Below, piece after piece: positions 16,161 to 24,267 of a stretch of 46,402 bases of DNA. The notes under the pieces were generated by a model. The model did not search any database, was not told the origin of the DNA, and saw nothing but the letters and a program-made list of their open reading frames with translations. Source of the DNA: DASUPK01 sp046732465 (lineage in GTDB: Bacteria > Actinomycetota > Thermoleophilia > Solirubrobacterales > 70-9); assembly GCA_046732465.1 (NCBI GenBank), contig JBKPND010000035.1:1-46402 (forward strand). The letters are read 5' to 3'. The position numbers and the translations under genes were made by a program. Each line of letters starts with the position of its first letter. Positions within the stretch are counted from its first letter, which is position 1.

Positions 16161-16546
16161 TACGAGCCCTCCAGCGACATCAAGTAGGACTCGAGCAGAT
16201 GCGCGGCGGCGAGGGAATCCGGATCCGCGCGAGCCCCTTCGCGGGCGCTCCGCTCCGCCATCCGTGTCGTGAGGCGCTCGTCATATGTCTCGACGGGAAC
16301 GTCCAGAAGCTGGCTCAACTCCCCCGCGAACTCCCTGCTCAGCTTGGCCTGCTCGCCCTCCCCCCCAGAGAGGGTGGTGGGCAAACCGACGATCACCCGC
16401 TCTGCACCCTCGGCGGCGACCAGCTCCGCGATGGCCTCCGGATCCGGCGGCTCGATCGCGGCCAGCGGGCGCGCGAGCGTCCCGCTCGGGTCCGAGATCG
16501 CGCAGCCGCAGCGGGCGGTGCCGTAATCGAGCGCGAGCACCCGCAA
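16160..16546 (-). CDS. ruvX: Putative pre-16S rRNA nuclease / YqgF-RuvX resolvase-like
   Basis: 128 residues, family length. The RNase-H-like fold is shown by RVLALDYGTARCGCAISD at the start (first catalytic Asp), VIVGLPTTLSGGEGEQA in the middle and ETYDERLTTRMAE with the second acidic site. A final helix region contains DSLAAAHLLESYL. The family processes the 5' end of 16S rRNA and was once described as a Holliday-junction resolvase. The start is TTG 16546, giving MRVLALDYG; GTG 16540 is the alternative. It begins only four bases after the stop of the upstream transporter ATPase and has no ribosome site, so its translation is probably coupled to the transporter gene. Confidence 0.9.
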   Translation of the reverse strand: MRVLALDYGTARCGCAISDPSGTLARPLAAIEPPDPEAIAELVAAEGAERVIVGLPTTLSGGEGEQAKLSREFAGELSQLLDVPVETYDERLTTRMAERSAREGARADPDSLAAAHLLESYLMSLEGS

Positions 16547-16550
16547 GAAG

Positions 16551-17641
<1,091 letters not shown>

Positions 17642-17642
<1 letters not shown>

Positions 17643-18703
17643 CAGGCCGGCACCTCCAGCGCGATTCGCCCCTCGACCTCGCGGAGCTCCTTTTTCCGGC
17701 TGGGCTCGAGCCAGCAACGGTCCAGATGTCCGGTCGCCATCGGCAGGCGCTCTTCAAGCGCGGGTAGTTCGGAGCACTTGTCGAAGGCGTGGGGGCAGCG
17801 AGGCTGGAAGCGGCAGCCGATGGGGGGTGCGATCAGCGATGGCGGTGCCCCTCCGATCTGCGGAAGCCGGTCCGGGCGATCTCGATCGAGCCGCGTCAGC
17901 GAGCCCAGGAGGCCCCAGGTGTAGGGGTGCTGCGGGTCGTAGAAGATCTCGTCGAGCGTCCCCTGCTCCACAACCTGGCCGGCGTACATGACGAGGACGC
18001 GGTCGGCGATCTCGGCGACGACGCCGAGGTCGTGGGTGATCAGTATCACCGAGAGGCCGTGCTCCTCGTTGAGCTGCTGCAGGAGCTCGAGGATCTGGGC
18101 CTGGATCGTCACGTCGAGCGCCGTCGAGGGCTCATCCGCGATCAGGATCGCCGGATCGAGTGCGAGCGCCATCGCGATCATGGCCCGCTGCCTCATCCCA
18201 CCGGAGAACTCGAACGGGTAGTGGCGGGCGCGAGTTTCGGCATCAGGAATTCCGACGGAGGCGAGGGACTCGACGGCCTTCCGGTGGGCGTCGTCGTCGG
18301 AGATCTCCACGTGCGCCTGAATCGCCTCGACGATCTGGTCCCCGATCCGCTGCACCGGATTGAAGGAGGACATCGGGTCCTGGAAGACCATGGCGATCCG
18401 GTCGCCCCGGATCGCCTGGAGCTCCTCCGCGCCGGCGGTCGTCAGCTCCGTGCCGTGGTAGCGAACGGAACCGGTGATGCGCGCGTTCGGTCCCCTGGTG
18501 AGACCGAGAATGGTCATCGCGGTCACCGACTTGCCGCAGCCGGACTCGCCCACGATGCTGAGCACCTCGCCGTCCTGCATCGAGAACGAGACCCCGTCCA
18601 CAGCGTGCACGACGCCCTCGTCGGTGGCGAATTCGACCTTGAGGTCCTCGACCTCGAGCAGGGGCTTGGGCTTCACCGGCGCTCCGGTTGCGCGGGGGCT
18701 CAT
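17642..18703 (-). CDS. dppD: Peptide/nickel ABC transporter ATPase, DppD/OppD type
   Basis: 353 residues. Walker A GESGCGKSVTAMTILGL, Q-loop MVFQDPMSSFNPVQRIG, signature FSGGMRQRAMIAMAL, Walker B ILIADEPSTALDVTIQA and H-loop ITHDLGVVAEIAD. The C-terminal oligo_HPY region (DPQHPYTWGLLGSL) is followed by CRFQPRCPHAFDKC, the Cys motif expected in this subfamily. It is the partner of DppF. ATG 18703 overlaps the dppB stop as ATGA. The peptide substrate class is inferred from the family; nickel or other solutes are possible. Confidence 0.94.
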
Positions 18704-19650
18704 CCCGTCAGCCTGATCCTTGGATCGAGAACGGCGTAGATGACGTCGACGACGGCACTCAGCAGGACCACGAAGAACGCCGTGAACATGGTGATCACCA
18801 GGACGGGTGGGACGTCGAGCTGTTGGATCGAATCCGCCGCGTACTGCCCCACCCCCTGCAGGTTGAAGACCGACTCGGTGAGGATCGCCCCGCCGCCGAT
18901 CACGGCCGCGAAGTCGAGGCCGAAGAGCGAGACCACGGGGATCAGCGAGTTGCGCAGCACGTGGTGGATCAGGATCCGCCGCTCGCTCAAGCCCTTGGCC
19001 CGAGCGGTGCGGACGTAGTCCTCATTGATCGTGTCGAGGATGTTCGAGCGCAACACCCTGGAATAGAAGCCGATGAAGAGCACGGACAGCACGAACCAGG
19101 GCGCGATCAGGTGCGTGAACCATCCCCAGGGGTCCTGGGTTAACGGCACGTAGCCGCCGGCCGGGAGGATGGTGAGCTTGTACGCGAATAACCAGAGCAC
19201 GAGAGCGCCGAGCAGGAAGACCGGGGTCGAGACCCCGATCAGCGATAAGACCGTGAGGCTCGTGTCGGTGAACTTCCCCGCCTTCACGGCGCTGATCACG
19301 CCGAACAGGATTCCGAACCCGAGCCAGATCACCCCCGCGCCGATCGCGAGTGACAGCGTCGCCGGCAGGTCCCGCCTGATCTCGTCGACGACGTTGATCT
19401 GCTGCGAGTAGGAGACCACGGTGCCCGTGAAGACCTTCTTCATCGTGATCGCGTACTGCTCGTAGATCGGCTTGTCGAAGCCCCAGTCCTTGCGAATCGC
19501 CTCACGGGTCTGGGGAGTCGAATTGCGGCCTCCCAGGCGGACCGTCGGGTCGCCGTTCGGGATGATCTGGAAGATCAGGAAGGTGAGGACCGAGATCGCG
19601 AACAGCACGGCGATCATCGAGAGGAGCCTGCGTACGACGAAGCGCCCCAT
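18700..19650 (-). CDS. dppB: Peptide/nickel ABC transporter permease, DppB type
   Basis: 316 residues, six membrane helices. The N-terminus MGRFVVRRLLSMIAVLFAIS and RLGGRNSTPQTREAIRKDWG are typical of DppB proteins, as is the coupling (EAA-like) loop DYVRTARAKGLSERRILIHH preceding RNSLIPVV. The protein ends YAVLDPRIRL, another family hallmark. Its ATG overlaps the dppC stop by one base (TGATG), and its own stop overlaps the dppD start. Confidence 0.94.
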   Translation of the reverse strand: MGRFVVRRLLSMIAVLFAISVLTFLIFQIIPNGDPTVRLGGRNSTPQTREAIRKDWGFDKPIYEQYAITMKKVFTGTVVSYSQQINVVDEIRRDLPATLSLAIGAGVIWLGFGILFGVISAVKAGKFTDTSLTVLSLIGVSTPVFLLGALVLWLFAYKLTILPAGGYVPLTQDPWGWFTHLIAPWFVLSVLFIGFYSRVLRSNILDTINEDYVRTARAKGLSERRILIHHVLRNSLIPVVSLFGLDFAAVIGGGAILTESVFNLQGVGQYAADSIQQLDVPPVLVITMFTAFFVVLLSAVVDVIYAVLDPRIRLTG

Positions 19651-20702
19651 CAGTGCTCGATCCTGACCTCGGCGCGCGGGTCGAGCGCGTCGCGCACACC
19701 GTCGCCGAAGACGTTGATCCCGAGCACGGCGAGAACGAGCATCCCGCCCGGGATCAGGGTCAGGTGCATCGCGCTCGGGATCAGCCGGATGCCGTCACCG
19801 ATCATCGTGCCCCACGAGGGATTCGGCGGCTGCACCCCGGCCCCGAGGTAGGAGAGGGCGGCCTCCAGCAGGATCGCGTTGGCGATCATCAACGGGATGA
19901 AGACGATGATGCTCGAAGCGACGTTGGGCAGGATCTCGCGGAACATGATTCGCAGATTGCCCGCGCCCTGCGAGCGTGACGCCTCCACGAACTCCTTCTC
20001 GCGCAACCCCAGCACCTGCCCTCTCAAGGGCTTTGACATGTAGGGCACGTAGACGACCCCGATGATCAGCGCGGGGACCAACAGGGAGTTCCCGTTGACC
20101 GTGAACACGCCGAAGTCGAGCCCGCCCAGCGCCAGCGCGGTGCCTAGCGCGACCCCGAGGATGACCACGGGGAACGCCCAGATCAGGTCCATCAATCGCG
20201 ATAAGGCCCCGTCCACGAAGCCACGGAAGAAGCCGGAGACGAGGGCGATGACCGTCGCCAGCAAGGTTGTGATGGCCGTCGCGATGAAGCCGATCTCGAG
20301 CGAGTTTCGGCCTCCGTAGAGCAGGCGGACGGCGACGTCGCGGCCGTTCGTGTCGGCTCCGAGGAGGAACTTGCCGGTCCAGGTCGGCCCGGTCGGGACG
20401 CCGTCGGGCGAGACCACGTCCCGCTCCTTGCCGCGGACGGTGATCTTGTCGGTGATGTGGTTGGCTGAGGGGGTCGTGTGAGCGACGTGCTTGGCGTAGA
20501 GCGGCGCGCACAGGCACATGACGACGATCACCACGAACATCGCGCCGAACGCGAGCGCCGTCTTGTTGCGACGGAGCCGGCGGAGGGCCAGCTTGTACGG
20601 CCCGACGCCGCCCTCGCCCTGGAGCTCGCCGGTGCCCAGGGGCAACTCCGGCTCTAGGGCTGCCGGAACCCCGGGGCTTGGAGCGGTCGGATCTACTGCC
20701 AT
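19650..20702 (-). CDS. dppC: Peptide/nickel ABC transporter permease, DppC type
   Basis: 350 residues. A soluble N-terminal stretch is followed by six membrane helices. GPYKLALRRLRRNKTALAFG precedes the first helix. LLGADTNGRDVAVRLLYGGR is the DppC hallmark, and the coupling loop is REKEFVEASRSQGAGNLRIM. The C-terminus has NVFGDGVRDALDPR. I chose ATG 20702. An in-frame TTG at 20732 would add ten residues and has AGAGGA four bases upstream, so it may be the true start. The gene begins soon after dppA and is coupled to dppB. Confidence 0.92.
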   Translation of the reverse strand: MAVDPTAPSPGVPAALEPELPLGTGELQGEGGVGPYKLALRRLRRNKTALAFGAMFVVIVVMCLCAPLYAKHVAHTTPSANHITDKITVRGKERDVVSPDGVPTGPTWTGKFLLGADTNGRDVAVRLLYGGRNSLEIGFIATAITTLLATVIALVSGFFRGFVDGALSRLMDLIWAFPVVILGVALGTALALGGLDFGVFTVNGNSLLVPALIIGVVYVPYMSKPLRGQVLGLREKEFVEASRSQGAGNLRIMFREILPNVASSIIVFIPLMIANAILLEAALSYLGAGVQPPNPSWGTMIGDGIRLIPSAMHLTLIPGGMLVLAVLGINVFGDGVRDALDPRAEVRIEH

Positions 20703-20757
20703 CTCATACTGGGGCGCCCTGGCACGCCCCAATCATCCTCTTAGTCGGTTCTCGGTC

Positions 20758-22413
20758 TTACTTGAGTTGCCAGGTGCTCCAGTCGTTCAGGTAGGTCGGG
20801 TGCACCTGCGCCGTATCGAAGTTGATCCGGTCGCTGAAGAACTTCGGCACCGCTTCCGACCCGTACACGACCACGTAGCCCTTCTTGGCCACGTACTCGT
20901 CCAGCGTCTTCCACTGGTCCGCCACGGAGTTGAGATCCTGCGTCGGCGTCGGCTCGAGCTTCTTCACCGTCGAGTCGATCGTCGGATCGCTGACGTTGCC
21001 GAAATTCTCGTTGTTGACCGGCTGGATGGAGCTGGTCGTCAACAGCAGGTAGAAGTCGACCGGGTTCGGGAAGTCCTGAATCCAGTCGGCGAAGCCGGTC
21101 TGCGGCATCGTCTTCGCGTTGCCAATCGTCGGGAAGTAGGTCGTGTCCGAAATCAGCTTCGGAGTGGCCTTGTACCCGAGCTTGTTGAGTAGATCCGCGT
21201 AGTACTCCACGTACTGCGTCCGCGGCGCCCGCTGCTCGCCCCAGACGGTGATCGACTGCCCGGCGGTGCCGGACTGCTGCACCATCTGCTTGGCCTTCTC
21301 GAGGTCGCCGTTCCCGTCCGCGGGCCCGTACGGGCACTCGCTGTCCGGGTGTCCGGCGAGCCCCTCCGGAATGAAGAAGCACTCCGGCGTCAGGAACCCG
21401 CTCGCCAGGCGCTGGAGCGCCGGCCGGTCGATCGCGACGTTGACCGCCTGCCGCGCCAGCTCGTTGTTGAACGGCGGGATCGTCGTGTTCATGAAGAAGT
21501 AGAACGTCGACGGGATCGTCACCGCGGCGAACCGGTCGCTCGCCTGACTGCGAACCTGCTGCACCAGCGACGGCGGGATCGTGTCACCCGCGTCGAAGTT
21601 GTCGGCCTGGTTGTTGAGCACCTGCTGGGCCTCGGTCTGAGTGTTCGACTCGATCGTCACGTCGATCTTGTCGAGATGGCCCAGGGGGATGTCCGGAACG
21701 TTGTTGCTGGCCCACTTCGGGTTCTTGACGACGCTGAACGACTTGTTGGGCACGATGTCCGTGACCATGTACGGCCCGCTGCTCGGCGGCAGGTCCGTCG
21801 TCAGCGTGTGCTCCGGCGTCCCACATGGGACCACGCCCATCTCGGGGAACGCCAGCACGTTCGTGAACGCGCCGTACGGCTTCACGAGCTTGATCGTGAT
21901 CTGGCCCGTGTTGTCGTCCGCCGTGACACCGGAGATGTGATCCGACTTGCCCTCGTCGAAGTCCGTTGCCCCTTCGACGTTGTCGGTGAAGAAGCTCTTG
22001 CCGCCCCAGTTCACCTTGATCATGCGCTCGAAGGTGCAGGCGACATCGCTCGCCTTGATCGGCGTGCCGTCAGAGAAGACCAGGTTCTTACGCAGGGTCT
22101 CGGTGTAGGTCAGCCCGTCCTGCGAGATCTGCGGCAGCGCGGTCGCGAGGCCGGGAATCACGTCGTTCCCGCCCGGCGCGTTCTCGTGCTTGTAGGTGAC
22201 CAGAGGCGTGTAACTGATCCAGGTCGCCTCGGCGCCCTGGGTCGTGTACTCCTCCTGCGGGTCGAGGTAGTCGGGCGCGGTGCCCATCAACACGGTCGCG
22301 GTTCCGCCTTCGGATCCGCCGCCATTGTCATCGCCGCCTCCGCACGCCGCCAAGCCAAGCGTGGCAATGCCTGCAGCGACGCCCAGTACGAGCACCTGCG
22401 TGAGCTTCCTCAC
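20758..22413 (-). CDS. dppA: Peptide-type ABC transporter substrate-binding lipoprotein (family 5)
   Basis: 551 residues. A lipoprotein signal (RKLTQVLVLGVAAGIATLGL then AACGGG) places the lipidated Cys at about residue 24. The SBP family 5 fold follows: DYLDPQEEYTTQGAEATWIS near the N-terminus, SDGTPIKASDVACTFERM, ARQAVNVAIDRPALQRLASG and FADWIQDFPNPVDFY. Cysteine pairs at ECFFIPEGLAGHPDSEC suggest a disulfide. It captures peptides or similar solutes outside the membrane for DppBC. The start is GTG 22413, with AGGAGG about nine bases upstream. It has its own promoter-like sequence (22473-22501) and is the first gene of dppACBDF. Confidence 0.93.
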   Translation of the reverse strand: MRKLTQVLVLGVAAGIATLGLAACGGGDDNGGGSEGGTATVLMGTAPDYLDPQEEYTTQGAEATWISYTPLVTYKHENAPGGNDVIPGLATALPQISQDGLTYTETLRKNLVFSDGTPIKASDVACTFERMIKVNWGGKSFFTDNVEGATDFDEGKSDHISGVTADDNTGQITIKLVKPYGAFTNVLAFPEMGVVPCGTPEHTLTTDLPPSSGPYMVTDIVPNKSFSVVKNPKWASNNVPDIPLGHLDKIDVTIESNTQTEAQQVLNNQADNFDAGDTIPPSLVQQVRSQASDRFAAVTIPSTFYFFMNTTIPPFNNELARQAVNVAIDRPALQRLASGFLTPECFFIPEGLAGHPDSECPYGPADGNGDLEKAKQMVQQSGTAGQSITVWGEQRAPRTQYVEYYADLLNKLGYKATPKLISDTTYFPTIGNAKTMPQTGFADWIQDFPNPVDFYLLLTTSSIQPVNNENFGNVSDPTIDSTVKKLEPTPTQDLNSVADQWKTLDEYVAKKGYVVVYGSEAVPKFFSDRINFDTAQVHPTYLNDWSTWQLK

Positions 22414-22472
22414 CCTGTTCCTCCTGTGGTTGTTCCGGATCCCAACGGGATTGTCACCTGCACCCATCGGGA

Positions 22473-22501
22473 GTGATATATCGGCGCAATCCGCAAGTCA
22501 A
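22473..22501 (-). promoter_or_regulatory. Putative dppA promoter
   Basis: Reading the minus strand, TTGACT (22501-22496) is followed after 15-17 bases by TATATC (22480-22475) or TATCAC (22478-22473). This lies about 60 bases before the dppA GTG. It is a reasonable sigma-70-type promoter and would let the transporter be expressed independently of alaS. Confidence 0.45.
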
Positions 22502-22520
22502 GCGTTCCTTAAGACGATGC

Positions 22521-22542
22521 CAACACTCGGTCAACACTTGGG
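22521..22542. repeat. Tandem 11-bp repeat upstream of dppA promoter
   Basis: CAACACTCGGT (22521-22531) is followed immediately by CAACACTTGGG (22532-22542), a tandem pair with eight or nine matches per copy at about one helical turn. It lies 20 to 41 bases upstream of the putative -35 box, a position suited to an activator site. The role is inferred. Confidence 0.35.
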
Positions 22543-22593
22543 AGCAGTACCCGGTTCTGGGTGTGCCGATTTGGCGTAGAGCGGAAAGCCCTG

Positions 22594-24267
22594 CTACCGG
22601 AGCGACCAGCTGCTCCAGTCGCTCAGGAAGAGCGGGTGGATCACGGCGGAGCTGGGGGCGATGCGCTCCGAGATCAGCTTGGGAACCTGCTGCGTGCCGA
22701 AGACGGCCAGGTAGGCCTTGGTCGCCGCGTACTCGTCGAGGTCCCGCCAGTCGCCGGCCGCCGAGCCCACGTCCTGGGCCGGGACGAGGCTGAGCTTCTC
22801 CAGCTGCTGCTGGATGAAGAGGTCGTGAACCCGTCCCGCGTTCGGGCTTCCCGGCGGTCCGATGAAGCGGGAGTCGAGCACGGAGTAGAAGTCGATCGGG
22901 TTCGGGAAGTCGTTGAACCAGCTCGCGAATCCCGTCTGCGGGTCGGTCCGCCCCCCTTCGATCCGGCCGAAGTCCTGAGCTGTCGCCACGACCTTCGTGC
23001 GGGCATCGAAGCCGAGCCGGTTGAGGAGCTTCGTGTAGTAGCGCGCATAGGCCCCCTCCGGAGAGCTGTCCTCCACCCAGACGACCACCGGGAGGCCCGC
23101 GACGCCGGACTCCCCGACGAGCTGCCTGGCGGCCTTCAGATCGCCGCGGTCGTCCGCGTCGCCGTACGGGCAGGAGGCCGACGGGTGGCCGGTGATCCCG
23201 TCCGGGATCAGGTAGCAGCCCGGGTCCACGGCCCCCTTGCCCAGCTTCGCCATGTACGGCCTGTCCAGGGCGGTGATCACGGCGCGCCGGGCAAGCTCGC
23301 TGCTGAAGGGCGGCTCCGCCGTGTTCAGGAAGAAGTAGAGCGTCGAGGGGATGCCCACGAGGTCGAAGCGCTTCGAGCCCAGGTCTCGCGCCCGCGACTG
23401 GATCCCCGCCGGCAGCGGCGCGCCGGGATCGTAGCCGTCCGCGCGGCTGGCGAGCACCTGGTTCGCCGCGGCTCCGGGGCTGTGCACGACCTTGACCGCG
23501 ATCCGCTCCAGGCTCCCCGAGGGGATGTCGGGGATCTCGAGCGGCTCGAAGCGATCGTTCCTGACCATCGTCCAGCTGCGTCCGGGCACGACGTCGGTGA
23601 TCCGGTAGGCGCCGACGCCCGGTGGCGGCCTGGCGGTCAGGTCGCGCATCGGCGTCCCGCTTGGGACCAGGCCCGTGGCGGGCAGCGCCAGCACGTTCTC
23701 GAACGCTCCCCAGGGACGCAACAGCGTGATGACGATCTGACCCGTCGTGTCGTCGGTGCTGATCCCGGAGATCTCCGGGGCCTCACCGTGCTCGAACTCG
23801 CGCGCGCCGAGGATGTTGTCGGTCAGGAAGCGCCTGCCCGGCCAGCCCAGCCGGATCGCGCGCTCGATCGTGTACGCGAAGTCGCTGGCCACGACGCGCC
23901 GGCCGTTCGAGTAGACGAGCCCTTTCCGCAGGGTGAGGCGGTAGGTGCGCCCGTCCGGGGAGATCCGCGGCAGCCGTTGCGCAAGCCCCGGGATCAGCTC
24001 CGCCCCGTCCGTGCCGCTCTTGTGCCGGTAGCTGAGCAGCGGCGTGTAGGCGATCCAATCGGCCTCCGCCGCCTCCGTCGTGTAGGCGAGCTGGGGATCG
24101 AGATAGTCCGGAGGGGTGACCATCGCCACCCTGGCCGACCCGCCGACGACCTTCTCGTCGGAGCCGCCGCTCAGCAGGAGGAAGGCGGCGATGGCCGCGG
24201 CGGCCGCGGCGGCCGCGACAGCGGCGATCGCGGCGCCCAGCCGAACGCCCGGCGAAATCCTCGGCAT
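22594..24267 (-). CDS. Second family-5 substrate-binding protein, membrane-anchored paralog
   Basis: 557 residues, clearly a paralog of the neighbouring DppA: shared order of DYLDPQLAYTTEAAEADWI, SNGRRVVASDFAYTIERAI, LARRAVITALDRPYMAKLG, FASWFNDFPNPIDFYSV and a similar WSSWSLR end. Instead of a lipobox it has one Ala-rich helix (about 10-33) ending in LLLSGGSDE with no Cys, so it is probably held by an uncleaved helix or released. Its ATG shares one base with the alaS stop, so it is likely translated from the alaS transcript. It may supply another specificity to the same DppBCDF channel. Confidence 0.9.
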   Translation of the reverse strand: MPRISPGVRLGAAIAAVAAAAAAAAIAAFLLLSGGSDEKVVGGSARVAMVTPPDYLDPQLAYTTEAAEADWIAYTPLLSYRHKSGTDGAELIPGLAQRLPRISPDGRTYRLTLRKGLVYSNGRRVVASDFAYTIERAIRLGWPGRRFLTDNILGAREFEHGEAPEISGISTDDTTGQIVITLLRPWGAFENVLALPATGLVPSGTPMRDLTARPPPGVGAYRITDVVPGRSWTMVRNDRFEPLEIPDIPSGSLERIAVKVVHSPGAAANQVLASRADGYDPGAPLPAGIQSRARDLGSKRFDLVGIPSTLYFFLNTAEPPFSSELARRAVITALDRPYMAKLGKGAVDPGCYLIPDGITGHPSASCPYGDADDRGDLKAARQLVGESGVAGLPVVVWVEDSSPEGAYARYYTKLLNRLGFDARTKVVATAQDFGRIEGGRTDPQTGFASWFNDFPNPIDFYSVLDSRFIGPPGSPNAGRVHDLFIQQQLEKLSLVPAQDVGSAAGDWRDLDEYAATKAYLAVFGTQQVPKLISERIAPSSAVIHPLFLSDWSSWSLR

